From Hyalella azteca (taxonomy: Eukaryota > Arthropoda > Malacostraca > Amphipoda > Hyalellidae), in the NCBI RefSeq assembly GCF_000764305.2, contig NW_025935833.1, positions 186,001-250,000 of the forward strand: a stretch of 64,000 nucleotides of DNA. Direction: 5' to 3'. Position 1 is the stretch's first letter, and each line of letters opens with the position of its first letter. The position numbers and the translations under genes are program-made. The notes below the pieces were generated by a model. That model saw only the letters and a list, made by a program, of their open reading frames with translations. It did not search any database and was not told the origin of the DNA. This document shows positions 35,601 to 49,305 of the stretch, one piece after another.

Positions 35601-38530
35601 ATGACGATTGAAGCGAGCAGGAGGTTATTTCAACGTTTTATCGTGTGAAAGTAAAAAATTAATTATCATAGAATCTATAGCTATAGCTAAATTATAGTTT
35701 GCTTCAATTCTCTTATTGTACCCTAGTTATTTTCATTCAGCAAAGAAATTTCGTAAGATGCAGTCGTGTTCATCCTCCGTTTTTCGGCACTGCAAGATAC
35801 AAACATCAGTTTTACTAGTCTACTTTCTTGAGTCTAGAAGAGTCTAGAGGTATCTACATCTGCATGTCTGTTTTCTGTCATTAAATTTTCTCTACCTACT
35901 ATTAGAATATCCGGCAAATTTGGTGGATGATTGATTAGAAAGTTTGTAATTCCCTGCTTGCATTTTTTTAGATAGCGATATGATAGGTGATGGCATTCAT
36001 CTAGAATGCGGGATTGAAGGAACATTAATAGCACAATTGGGCAAGTCTAGCATCTTGAATCCGAATACTCATTTTGCAATTTGACACGTTATTTATGTTA
36101 AAACAGAATTCTCGTTTCACAATTCGATACGCCATGCAACTTACAGGGATCTGCATACTCTTATCACAAAGCGACATCTCTTGAACCAGTAATACGAATA
36201 CTAGTCTCACAATGCGGCAAGTCTTAACGATGAAGTTACAAAACCAAATAAAATTCTCCACAATTGGATCAAGCAGCCGTGGTCTTCATTTGCGTGCGGC
36301 CATGATACATGCACCATTACACCATCTCTGTGATTATAGGATTAATTAAGCTTCACAATGGCGCCACACTCATCATCAGGGAACGACGTGTGAAAGAGAC
36401 ATTCATCATATCACGCAGCAATTGTTGAAGGGTGATTAGATTTGACGAATGTCTGTACGGCCAGTCCAGTTCTTTCATAATAAGCGTACTCATAATTTCG
36501 TTTATATTAACGGACTATTTCGTTAACATTAAAGGAAGTCTGCATCAAATTTTCACTGCTATCAAGAATGTCTGTATATTATTTTCGTTTGTATTAACGG
36601 CATTGTCCATCTTATTGTCGGTTAATTCGAAGGTATTTTTAGTCGCGTCTAATTTTTTCTCATTGCAAAAGGGCTCTGCATTTTGTTTTAGTTTTACTTA
36701 ACTCTGCATCTTACTATCCTTCGTTGTCACGGTACTCTTCAAGTTATTTTCATCTATAGGAACCTTACGCCGCAATATATTGCTGGCATGGGGAGTGTGT
36801 GGTCGCGTGATGCCTCCTTCTCTTTCCCTTATCCTGAGAGATTTCATATTCTGAGACTTATCCTTCCAAGGAAAGGCGCAATTCAATAGAAAAACCAATG
36901 AGCTCCGTCATTACGGATGTAAATTTGTGTCAGTCTCCACGAGTTCGTCGCTACATTGTAACCTAGAACATCTCCATCTCAAATATAATTCACGTGGATA
37001 AATTTGATCTTATTTTCTATTGTACTGTCTTATTCATAGTCTAGTTTATCCTCAATTTTTTCAGCAAGAAAATCTTTGCCTATTTACGATGTTTTACTTT
37101 GCCCCGCATTTTATAATTTTCCAGCATCGATATTTTTCCATGATCTATTTGATAGATTAATGGACAACGAAACTCTATTTTAAAATGTATTCCATTTTAA
37201 AACCACACTGGAAACCTCATAATTCAGTTCATAAACTAATAATTTAGCGAGCGTGAAATATCGGAAATAATTCCATTTCAGTTAATTTGCAGTATAAATT
37301 AATTTTTTTTCAGCGAGTGTATTCCGGAATAAAATTGATTACAAAGAAGACCAGCACAATGAAAATTTTTTCTTTCCAGGTTTAGCAGCCAAAATATTCC
37401 TACGCAATTGTCTTCAATTGGCTTTGTCTTGGTTAAGTGATTTTAAATTTCACACACTGATGCAAACCTTCGTCAACCATTCGCCAAATCACGGAAGCTC
37501 GAACTAACTCATCGATTGCTGGGACGAAATTCAATTTTCGATTGCAGGAACAGAATTGACAGCTGCATAACGAAAGTAAGAAAAATCTCGTTATGAACGT
37601 TTAAACAAGTTTCTATTTCACACTAGATGCGAAACTCGTTGAAGATGCCGATAATTTTGTTAGCTGTCCTTAACTAAAGAATGCTGATCCTCAAATTCTA
37701 GACACTCGACGGAACTAATTGGATTACGAAAATGTAGGCACACGCGATTTAGATCAAATTGGCTCGGACTTTTAACATGCGTTTGATTTCTGCTGGGATT
37801 ATCATTTTAAAAATTTGCGCTTCGATATGTATTATCAAATTAAATTTATGTTTCATGTATGAAAATTCAACCATGTAGTATCATCCTTATTATGCACCAA
37901 AACATGAATAAATCGTCATGTTATGAGAGCTATTCTATTGCTCCATTGTTGGGTGAAGCCTACATTTATTTATGTTATCGTCAAGATCAGGTAATAATAA
38001 CCTGAAAATGTAGTTAAGTTATCATCAAGGTCAGGATATGGTAACCTGACAATATAGTCAAGTTTTCCTCAAGGGAGTTATTGGTAATGGAAATATTGGG
38101 TGTCTGTGAAGTCCTATATGCAGCTAATATATGTGTAATTGTGTACTGTAAAGTATTTAATAAATATGAAGAATCAGATGAAAAAGAAAATTTAATTTGA
38201 GAAACTAACGAGAAACAAGTAAGGTTAATCAACGGGCTCATACTAATTTATGATCAGTGGAAATATTAAATTATCTGTTATATGTCAAGTGAGTTTGAAG
38301 AAATCATCTAACCTGTATTTTGATTAAGCATTTATGTAACTTGGTGTTTCAGATGACATTTATTACTAAACCTCAACAAGTATGAACGAAACCTATCTAC
38401 GTATATCAACTGTAAAACACACATCCAAATAACGTAAAAAAACTTTTCTGTAGGTAGGTACATATCTTTCCTCGGTTGTCTATAGAACTAAACTCCTTTA
38501 TAAATGATGGGCAAATACTTACAAGCCGAA

Positions 38531-38685
38531 AAAATATAATTCAGTACTCACTGCAGTCAGTGACAGAGAGCGCATTTTCTCGTCGACGAAAACGTGAAGT
38601 CACGGACGGACGGACAGACGGACAGACAGACATCGCGAGCACAATAGTAGTGCATTTTTTTATAAATGAGAAAATGCGCTAAAAA
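38531..38685 (+). mobile_element. Palindromic dispersed element, copy 4
   Basis: Same order of blocks as copy 3. Differences: one base in the first palindrome (GCAGTCAG), CATCGCGAGC for CATGGCGAGC, and a duplicated AGT before TGCATTTTTT. The GGAC/AGAC tract is shorter. Confidence 0.8.
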
Positions 38686-41600
38686 TAGTATGAAAAATCA
38701 ATATTAAATACTTTCGATCTTTGAATTTACTAATTTACAAACTATCTACCCGTATTGGTATTATTTTTAATAGGACCTTCTTCAAGGTCACTTCAGATTT
38801 CTATCGAAGATCATCATCGGCACTGCAGCGCAACCATTAAAAAATTGCAATTTTGAGGAACACCGAAGTAATTTCGTGCGAGGCAATTTCAGAGATAAAA
38901 GTCACAGTAGCACTGTATGCCGTAGCCAATTTTTTTGAAATCCTAGGGAATTCTCCGTTGAGCGTTGAAATTTATTCTTGCGTGAGAGCACTTCGCTTGA
39001 ATGAACACAGCGATCGCCCTTATGCGAGACTGGAAGTGCATCATGCAGCTCAGCCAGGACGGGAAAATGAGAAAATTCGCTGATGGCTGCGATGGACGCC
39101 GATGGCATTCTTATTTATTTCTTTTGGAATACGATACCCAGATAATTACATTAAGAAATTTTAAGCCCTTTCTCTCAATTTCTGAGTGTGAATAATGTTG
39201 TTGTTAACGATTTTCAATGGTTGGTAAGACATTTATATTTTATATTAAATGTTATATTTTATATTAAATTTATAATTATATTTGTTCAGAAATGGCATAG
39301 CAGATTTTGATAGTTTAAAAGTAGAGTGTGAACATGAGTCTACCTTAGATAACCAATATTATAGTAAGATTCGAAGGTTGGAACCCTAAATTCTTCTAAA
39401 CTCGTGGATAGCATAATAATGATGGAGTCATTATTGTTGTCGAGAACAATTCAGCCTGAACCAATACAATGGCTCCATTGTTCGAGGTGGGGTACGACGC
39501 TGGTGGCATTATGCTTTCAATAATTGGGTTTGCCACTGCCGTAGGACTTCCAAATAATACTCTACGTAGAGTGGGGCTGTTATGTTTCTCATTCAAGTTG
39601 GTCGTTGATTGTATGAAGTTGCATAGAATCTCCCACTATTACTACAATCACACTAGCAGCCTTAGAACCCTACGCCGATCAAGCTATTTAATGTAATAAA
39701 CATGCTTCGTTGTGTATTGTCTTTCGGAGCGTTCGGCCGAGGGGATTTCACTGATTAATTCGCGAAATTCTAGCATAAAAGCCGAAGCAATTCAGGATGA
39801 ACTAAGAACAACTACGTTCATAAAATTCGCTTGTTTAGATTAAAAGGACTTACTGTGCAAGAAATTTACGTATAAAATAATTTATTTACAGGTGATCAAG
39901 GTTTAGCGGTTGACCAAAAAATCAGTGATATAAAAGGTGTTTCGAATCTATTCAAAATCTAAATAATATGCCTCTATTCGTCAATGAAGCATAAACATAT
40001 TTTTTCGAAATTCCTGAATATTTTAAACTGTGAAAACAGCGAGTTATGTTATTTTCTATTTGTAGTTGTCACGGAAATTTTTTTGTAAAACTTACATATT
40101 AACAATGATCATTACCTGGTAACAAACCCCTGCACGCTTCTCTTAAAACAACAGCGAATCTTATATTTCGAGCATGATAGTTCTTGCTCACGCTAAACTC
40201 ATAACAAGCAAATCATTCCAAATTTAATAACATTCGCTTATTACAATGAATTTAACTCGTTAAAATACACTCGCACATAATGTTTACATTTTGGAACAAA
40301 AAAAAATTTGAGTAAGGGCAGTCTCATCATAATTGTGTGATCATGAATTTTATTAAATTTGTTGGACGTTGATAATTTACGACGAGTTCCTAATTGTTTC
40401 CTGATTACATGGGACAATATTCATAGAAGCCGTAAAGTCATACACTTAATCCACCCATAAGTCAAAATTTCAATTTTTAAAGATTTAAAATAATACAAAA
40501 TAGAATGAAAATTCTAGCATCAAAAGCACCACAGAAATCAAGAGTTTTTTCGTGTCAAAACTACCCTGAGCTTCCCTTTTACAGGAAGCAAACTTCGTGC
40601 ACTTAGAGCTTCTGTTTTACTTCGCGAGCCAAAGCACGTGAAATTGCTTTGTTGGTTTCAGGCTCGTGTCGGATTTTAGAGTGACGCAGCTGATGGAAGA
40701 GATGGATCTTGACCTTTGTGGATCAACTAAATTAAAACAGTAGCACTAATCCTGAATACTTGCAAGACTGAACGCAAAATAGTGCAGTAAGGAAATTAAA
40801 TAAAGTTTAAATGACTAGAAAAAAATTTGTACATCTTCGACATCATCTGTACACACTAAGCTTTTGAGTCAGACAAAATTCTTTTGAGGCAATGAATTAA
40901 ATATTTACTCAAATTTACTCAATGACTCAAATTTACTCCTTGGGAGTATAAGACAGTAAATGGATAACCTATGTGAAAAATTTTCCTGTGTGTCATTCAT
41001 TTAGGCAAAACATAACTAGAAGAAAAATAAGCTCTTACACAAGTAATATATGTAAATTGTGAAACATGGATACTTTTTTCATATTATTATTTTGATTATT
41101 CTGATTATTTCATTAATATAATTTTTTGAAACGTCTTCAACGCTAATGTGCTGCGCATTTGTAGCAAGGCTGCAGAAAATTCTGAGCTTAACATTGAAAA
41201 TAATGACAGGACGAGCGCTGAGATCCCGGGGTGCATACCGTGTACAATAACTGTACATTTGTATGCACGGCCACACACTCCATTACGCCTAACATTCCAC
41301 CACTTCGTGTGCCATTGCAGTTATACTCGAGCAAGGCTTTTATTATCTCGCTCGTAAAGGAGACCTCCAGCGTTAATATGGCGTGCCAAAGTGGGTCTTG
41401 CCACTCACAGGGAAAAACATTTGTAGAATATTCACTGGAAGCAATTGTAGGCGCTTTTGAAACGTTGAACGTACATCTTTGTGCTGTACTACTGTGTGTC
41501 AGAGACTAATCTGCTTAATTTGGTGACGTGCTCTCAGCGCACGCAACGTGGAATCTTCAGTTGAAATTATGCGCTTTCTGTACAGATTTTTCAGTATACC

Positions 41601-44133
41601 AACGTTAGCTACTTTTAAACGCATCCGTTTGTACGGTCTCTGTAGTTTATTTTTTACGGACGTTGGGCATGTAGCTCTCATGCAATCTCGCACTGGAATC
41701 GTATCCAGGTTTTCTCCTAATTATTCGGTGCTAAGTGTTATACGACCACAATTACCGATTCAAATGTCGTGTTCAATAATCAAGTGATTCTGTATATATG
41801 GATATTTCTCTATAAGATCAAGTAGCGAAATAAAAGTGTCTTTGACAGAAGCCGTTTTACAAGTACGAAAATGCGCCTTAATTTTACCTCTACTGCGGCA
41901 TTTTATGTAGAATTGTAAATTGGTTCAATTAAGATTGGAAAAAAAGACACTTTTAATTGGAAGATTAAAATATTGTGTTTCTTCATTTATCAGTGATTTT
42001 AACGCATCTTTGACTCGTTTTAATAGGCTAAGGCCAAAGCGAATTGATTATTTGTCAATAAATAATTGGCGATGGCTACGGGTTGCTCGATTATACAAAG
42101 CCTTTTGCAAATTTGCCTGTAAAATCAACGATTAACTATTTAATCTCAAGCTGCTCTCTCGGAATATTGAAAATATATCAATTTACATCAATTTTCACGA
42201 CGCCTGGTTTTGAAATCAACGGAGCCAAATCAAGCATCAGCACTCGTCACACGCTGTGTCACAGCAGTCCCTGAATGCCACCCTGTAATTGCCATCGTAA
42301 CATCGCCGTACGTTTCAATCTCCTAAGAGCTTGGCGACTTCTGCATAGATGGTAACTTTTGCATGGCACCATGAAGACAAAACGATGTAAAATATCCAAG
42401 TGGCGGCAGGTCCCTGGCATGCGATGTCAGTCTATCTCTTGGAAAATTTCATCAATCCAGCATGATTCGGTCGCATTCAGTTGCTTTCTATGGAATTATA
42501 TATAGGCGCACGTTCGAATACTAAGACCAAAAAAATTCCATGAAATAAATGTTAAATATCATTATAATGCTTTCAGATGATAATCCTTATTTCTACTCAA
42601 TTTTCAATGCTCACGACATTAGGCAGGCTGATTATAATAAGCGTTACTTGTTCCAACTGTCATCATAAAATTATATAGATAATGACCCAGAAGTTCAGAA
42701 ATATCGAGCCAGCTCGTAGCCCCTACTAAATGTACTTTAATTCGCTTAATACTTCTAGACGATTGTCACTTATTAAGTGATAAATATTCAAATGCCATGA
42801 ATTACATTTAAATTTGTCAGATGCTCTTCTTTTTTTAGATCTTTCGTTCCACTGCACAGCATCCTTGAATGAAGCAATCAATTTCTTTTAAAACATAATG
42901 GAAAAGCACGGAGCCTCAGCGGCATCCGTCCCTGAAATTGCAGCGTCTCAAACTGAATCCATCATAATGCGGATCAGCTTCTGTAAATTTTCGCTGCCAA
43001 TTTTCTTTTCTCGCTGCCAACTCAGAAGGCTATTTAATATTGGACTTCCCGGTGACAGATAATATTTGCAATGACAAAACAAACAAGTTCTTCTCAAATG
43101 GCCCATTGGAAGTTGATGGAAAAGCTTAGCCTTGCGAGGATGATGGAATAGCTTTTGAGCCGTCTAAATGCTATATTATTATTTGCTGACAATAACAATG
43201 TCGACAGCGAATGAATAATTTTTATTTTTTATTCGCGAATTGTTGCTAAAAATTCACAATATTTATCAAAAAACGATTTGGATTCAATCAGAGATAAAAC
43301 TTCGGTGTCCTGAGTCATCATCAATTTGGTTCAATGTCCAATTTTTACTTATAAAAAGCCAAGTCTGCTCGAATAATGTATAGTATTAGTTATACAAAGT
43401 ATCAGGCGTTCAAGTTCGAACGTTTCCCTGAACTAATCTATTGTTTCATTATCAACATAGTCACGTGCATTTTTATTGCTTAGCCACGATGTCATGCAAG
43501 ATAATTCAAAGAATTTAGACAATACATTGTGTGCTTTACTACGATCCTCGATCTTTTAATTTAGTCTGTTCATACTGGAAGCCTTTGACGGCCAATTTTT
43601 TTAAGGTAAGCCTCATAAGCCCAATTTATCACAGCCTTTTTGCATTTCCTTCCCCATCATTTCTAAAGCTTCTGCTGATCAAGAAACCCGCCATCTCGTC
43701 AGTTTGTGAAGAGTATGAAGCCTGCTCTGGCATAATCAAATTAGGCGTCTGAAGGCATCAAGTGTTTTAATCTCCATGAAACTGGTCCCTATTGTGTAGG
43801 AAATAATATCCTTGGTTGCCTTGGTTACAAGAAGACGGTTTATGGATTTTGTAAACGGTTTAATATTAGCATACTAACGTTCTTCCTAATAATAGCATAC
43901 TAAAGTTTTTTTTCCTTATTTTATGGTATCTTTTCTATTCAGACACATATTGCCTGCCTATATGCTCGAAAATGCGAATAAATTTCGATTCTATTAAAAC
44001 GTTTTTGAAATCTTTATCTTTTGCTGGTCCTTTCAAGCCGTTTATGAACAACTCAAACGTATTCCGATTCATGAAAAATATGAAAAACGAATTTTCGATT
44101 TTTTAAGGGCCAACTGTTCAATGAGTCTGATAG
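38686..44133. other. No gene recognised
   Basis: AT-rich, with scattered open frames of up to 92 codons (for example 41231-41509) and no domain or splice logic. Nothing else was seen. Confidence 0.55.
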
Positions 44134-44521
44134 AATAGAATAGAATAGAATAGAATAGAAGTGTCGGCGTTGAAGAAATAGGCCCATGGCCTGTTGCCGA
44201 TTCTTGAACTTTTCGTGACTTGATTCACAAGGGATCCGGCCTTTGGAACCCGATCTTACTTATTGCCTGATCCGTAATTTGCTAGGCATTTTAAGACTGA
44301 ACATATGCTCCTGCATAGCTTCGTCTAGTCTGTTCTTGAAGGCGTTCATACTCGGAGCGTCAACGATGCTATCAGGGAGGCTGTACCACATGTCGGTGAC
44401 TCGAAGCGAGAAGAAATGTTGGCGCGTGGATGTGTTCCAACGCTGTTTCTTTAGTTTATAGCCGTGGCCCCTGGTGTTGGTTCTTGTTTCAAATTCTAGT
44501 AATCCTTCTGGGACCTTTTTT
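44134..44521 (-). mobile_element. 3' end of a CR1/L2-like non-LTR retrotransposon
   Basis: A minus-strand frame from about 44521 to a stop at 44260-44262 reads LEFETRTNTRGHGYKLKKQR, then FFSLRVTDMWYSLPDSI, then VDAPSMNAFKNRLDEAM. This is the typical extreme C-terminus of a LINE reverse-transcriptase ORF2 (R-V-x-x-x-W-x-S-L-P-x-x-[IV]-V-x-A-P-S-x-x-x-F-K-x-R-L-D). It is followed by about 100 bp of 3' UTR and a (TTCTA)n tail of five units (plus strand TAGAA, 44134-44161). The copy is truncated at its 5' end by a TAA in the preceding sequence, as is common for LINE insertions. The surviving frame is intact, so the insertion is probably not very old. No reverse-transcriptase catalytic motif is retained. 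Confidence 0.88.
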
Positions 44522-47500
44522 TATGGTTTTTATAAAAACTCTATATTTCCTAACACATTGATAATAAATCGTCCCGAATTCATGGACAATTTAATATTTA
44601 CAGTAAAATTGAATCTAGGATTATAATTATCGATAAAAATGTTGCCCTCGAATGCAAAGCAGTGCCATCAATTAGATGAATAACGTTAGCATCCAGGAAT
44701 TTTTATTCACAACTGTTCACAAAGAAAGGATTCGACTTTGTACTGATGAAATAGGAATAATAAAAGGCAGACTTTTTAGAGCATAATATTCAAACTGGAT
44801 AAGTGTACTGAAATTCGAACAATTACTCTCGATGTCGATTTAACCAAAGCATTTATGAGCTACTAAATGAATTCTAAAAAACATTTATTCTAAAGCCTTC
44901 TAATTATTTACTGTCGCGTCCCTCTTATAAGCTTTAATCCAATGCTGAACAAATGCTGAACAATCATTACGAAATAAAACACAGCAGAAATACAACTAAT
45001 ATTAAAATTCATATGAACAAACTATTTATCCTTCATCTTCCTCGGGGTGCATTAAGACTCCTCACAATCCTGGCCTCTGTGGCTACGGTAGATCCAGTAT
45101 CTGGATCCATCTGAGTAAATCCCGAGCTTTTATATTCATTGGGACGTATGGGAATTTTTGGGTGGCGTCGCCTGCAGCAACAACATCCATCTATCACTGA
45201 GATTTACGGTCCTCTCAAAATAGCAAATTGAAGTGGCTGCGCGCGATTGCAGCTTTTGATTTTTCCGAAGCGTTGACGTCCAATTTCAAAGTAAATTGAC
45301 CTGCGTTAACCCCAACACCTTCGCCTTCCGTGGCAGCTATGGACCGATTATGGGTTTGTTTTCCAGGGTCGGAGTCTTGGCTGCTTGAATTTAACCTTTT
45401 GCCAACCTTGTCTGTTTCATTGGTAGTACATTTTGTACTAGATTTTAGATGCACTTCTTTCATCTTTCTTTAGCACATGCCATTTGAACTCCAAATATTA
45501 GCAATTTTCGATAGTTGGCATTTGTGTAAAATGTGACAAGAAAACTAATTCGTAGAATGAATACACAGGTATATTGCTCTGCTTTTGTTCAAAGGCTATC
45601 TAACTTTCATATGTAAAACTATTCGGAAATTTTTAATTTAGAAACGAAAGATTGTCAGACAATTTTTCCACGTATGATGAAAATCCTGCCCACTCATTGG
45701 GAATTGAGTCTTTTCTAGAATAAAAAAAACTTTTACTATGGTACGAATAAATTCTTTTCTTCAGCTTCCTCACCGGAACCGTCGGGCGTTCGCATCCAAA
45801 GAAGATACAGACGCGTTTGATAACAAGTTCGGGGAGCTTGGACATTTTCGACTTGCTTCAAGAGGTCCAAAACACGATAAGAAAACTCCAGAGAAATCTT
45901 TTAAATCTTTCCCAACAATTTCCTTTCGTTCGGCAAATCTTTTTGCCATGTTTTCCGCAGCGAAAAAGAAAGGCTTTGTTACTTGTTCTTGCATTAAATG
46001 GCTAAGTATGAGGGCTCGGGAATGCATACTAATAAACTTTCGATCCTTCAAATAGAATTTATGGTATGCGCTCCTAATTTAGGACATCCAGTAATGAAGA
46101 ACTGCTCTCCGACATTAATAATGCGAGCAAAACTGTTGATTAATTCCGAGCATTTTTAGCTTTTTATGAACGTAGGATTGGTTTTCCTCGGAGGTTGCGC
46201 ATTCAACTATAACAATAGTTGATTAATATTTTTCATGTAGACCGTTGAAATACATAAATTCATGAGGCTGCATGGTAATCATAAGGTAATAATAAATTTC
46301 GAGTACAATCACTGATGATGACCTACCTAAAGATGCTACACGCTAAAAACATGAGGCAGAAGATTTAAGCTCATCACTTGTTTAACTCGGCGTTAACAAA
46401 TAATGACGATTGTCAGTCATCACAAAAAAATGTTTAAGGTTCCATGTTCGTCTAAAAAATTTTTGCTTTCTGATACTTAATCAATCGCTGAATCTAGACC
46501 TGCGGCTCGAAGCCACTGTAGCTGCAAAAAAAACGAGTTTCTGCGATATCTTGAATCCATTTGCTAATAATTTTTCGGAGCCTTTAAATCATGCAAGGAA
46601 CCAGACGCTTAGTTCATCGTAGATCTTAAAAGCCCCTTATGAACTTTTGACAGCCGACATTAGTGGCAAAAAAATCAACGCTCTGCAGCGAGAGAAAATT
46701 TTTCCTTTCATGGAGCAAAAGCTCACAGAGACTGTTGGCACCGCAAGAGACTGAGTGAGAATTCTCCTCTCTCGAACATGAGATTTCTGCTCACAGAGAC
46801 TGGCTGCCTGATAATAAACTGAGTGAGAATTCTCTGTCTGAAACAAACGATTTTTATTCACAGAAACTTGCAGTCAAGCAGCGGAGAATCTTCTTCTCTG
46901 TAACAAGAGATTTTTGATCACAGAGACTGAGTGTCAAGCAGCGGATTGAGGGAGAATTTCTCTCTCTGAAACAAGAGACTTTTGCTCACAGAGAGCGGTG
47001 GCTGTTCTGCAGCTTGTCGTAAATCAACCACCTTCTGTAAGGCCTGGGCATAAATTCACCCTTCTTGTCTGCTCACCGCCTGGCCATTATAAAGAGGCAT
47101 CTCACTCTTAGAAATTAATTTTTAGCAGGTAAATAGTTTTATAATGATCAATTGCATGTATAAATTACGAAAATAACTATTTCCTTAAATAGGCATAAGG
47201 TATTTTTCTTCCTAGCGACTCAATCATGCACTTTATTCACATATATTACAGGCCGCACAGTAAAGTTTAATTCAAGTATATTCACTGAATGCCTGTTGAC
47301 GTCTAAGTTTGTCTATGAGCTATAGTGCAACCGAAAGAAATAAATGAAAAATTCCCCAGCTATTGAAAAAAAATTGAAACAATATTTTTATCTCTATGAT
47401 AGATTTTGATAAACGCCAAGTACCTGCAGATTGAAGTCTGATACCTAATTCATTTGATTTAAAAGGATTTTAATGATGTTACTAGACAGTAAGTCATTCT

Positions 47501-49150
47501 AGCCAAAGCAATTTGTTGGCGTATTGTTTACTTACATAATATTGGGCAAAATGACTATCATTCCGTGTTCAAACTTCTTTTATAAATTAATAACTTTCCA
47601 CTAGAGTGGACAATATTGTCGAACGGTTACTCTTTTACTTATTTGTGTGATATTTTCCAAGCCTATGTTGTAAAATTTAAGCAATCCCTCATCTTTGAGT
47701 TATTTCAATCTAAATATTTCATTTTCTATGTCAAACCATGAATTATTTGTGCTCAAATAGCTTTTTTCTTCTATTTCGATGCATTGCACCGCCGTCGATT
47801 TCTCTATCGAACAAATGCGCCGCTGGCATCCCACTGCTGATCCACAAGGCTTCCTGAGGGATCGAGGGAGGTGAAGATCATCTCGCAAATCTACCCTCGG
47901 AAGAGGAAAACTTCGTAAGGACGCAATAAAATGGGCATGTAATCTCGCGTATAAACGAAAGATCCCGCATGTGCAAGACTGTCGTGGCCCGACCCTGTGC
48001 AACGCGGCAGTAACCTTGGTGATTGTCGCTATATATTCGTGGTCGGGGGACCGTTTGGGCCCTTCTATCGATCAACGTTGATGGCCGCCATGGAGTGACT
48101 GGCAGAGAGTGGCTGTGATCGTGTAATACAGGTCTATATCACTTGGAAATTGTTCGAAATTAACCGACTAAAAATGGTATAATAGGCAGGGCACTGCGTC
48201 GAAAAATTCAAATATATTGAGCACCGCATCGCTGACGATATTATCCGCAGCCGGGACCAACCAAAAAAGTTTAGAAGAAGCGATCAAATTTACTGTAAAA
48301 AAATACGAGCAAATAGTTTTCGGATGCTGGTCAAACATTCAAATTAGATATAAAATTTGATGTCCATTGAATATTCCATGAACTTTTTTTTAAAATTAAT
48401 TCTAATTCTAGAATTAATTATTTAGTCAATATAAATTGTCTTAATAACTTGAGCGAAAATTATTAGAGAAATGCTCGAGGTTGCCGGTCTTTGCTCTGTT
48501 ATTAAATTTCGCTAACATCCACATATCACTTTCAGTAGCAGTTAAGCAATAGAAATTGACTGGAATTTGCAATTCACAAGTGAGCTGTTTTATTTATTAT
48601 ATTTTAATAAGATTGCCAAGTGCGTTAGTAAAGTACGTAGTCCACTTTAGAGAGTAAAGTATGTTTGATAATTGATCGATCATAGTTTCAGTTTATAATC
48701 CACAGAAAATTTAAAATTAGTAATTAAATTTCGTCATAGACAAAAAACGTTCATTTGAGGACGTTCTTAAAGAATTAAAATCTAGTTATATAGATGCACA
48801 ATGCAGGAAACAAAACCTGTAACATCTAGCGATATCTCATCTCTCCTGTTGCATCCCCGGATCACGCAAGACTGTCCACTCGTCTCAGGCAGCGAGCAGT
48901 TCTCTCAATGCACGAAGTAACAATAAAAAATCTATATGAAATACAAAAAATACATAAAAAAATTATCAGTGGGGCCAGGATCAAAACTGGCGAGCGGTGC
49001 AAGGAGCTGCTGAAAGCACTGAGAGGATTACAGGCCGAAACTGTCAGCAGGCTATATTGCTTATGTCCTACAGACTGGCAATGCGAGCCAAGTCGACAAA
49101 AAAGAACAGAAACCTGAAGGTGACTGAAGAGGCACTACAACCTGAAGTGG
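44522..49150. other. No confident gene; two weak coding candidates
   Basis: Two minus-strand frames have amino-acid composition more like coding sequence than their surroundings. An 82-codon frame at 45463-45215 is hydrophilic (Lys, Ser, Thr, Asn and Glu). A 93-codon frame at 46051-45770 ends near a donor-like G|GTGAGG. Neither shows a known domain. A GC-richer stretch lies at 47770-48110. A 46-66 bp degenerate repeat is listed separately. Confidence 0.4.
46660..46995. repeat. Degenerate ~66-bp tandem repeat, about 4-5 copies
   Basis: GCTCACAGAGACTG and GAGAATTCTCTCTCTGAAAC blocks alternate with GTCAAGCAGCGGA. The period is about 60-70 bases. Confidence 0.75.
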
Positions 49151-49305
49151 AAAAAATATAACTCAGTACTCACTGCAGTGAGTGACAGAGAGCGCATTTT
49201 CTCGTCGACGAAAATGTGAAGTCACGGACAGACGGACAGACAAACAGACGGACATGACGAGCACATTAGCACTTTTTTTCCATAAATGAGAAAATGCGTT
49301 AAAAA
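49151..49305 (+). mobile_element. Palindromic dispersed element, copy 5
   Basis: It begins AAAAAATATAACTCAGTACT and carries the perfect 16-bp palindrome, the CGTCGACG core, a GGACAGAC tract with one AAACAGAC variant and GAGAAAATGCGTTAAAAA at the end. CACATTAGCAC replaces CACAATAGTGC. Confidence 0.8.

Larger units (their letters stand above)
28246..38530. other. No gene recognised; intergenic or 5' non-coding
   Basis: AT-rich sequence with several degenerate tandem repeats (listed separately). The longest open frame, 141 codons at 33663-34088 on the plus strand, has no domain, no splice support and no family resemblance. Confidence 0.6.

Noticed and set aside
44243..44461. 72-codon plus-strand frame
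   Set aside because: Antisense of the LINE C-terminal coding fragment.
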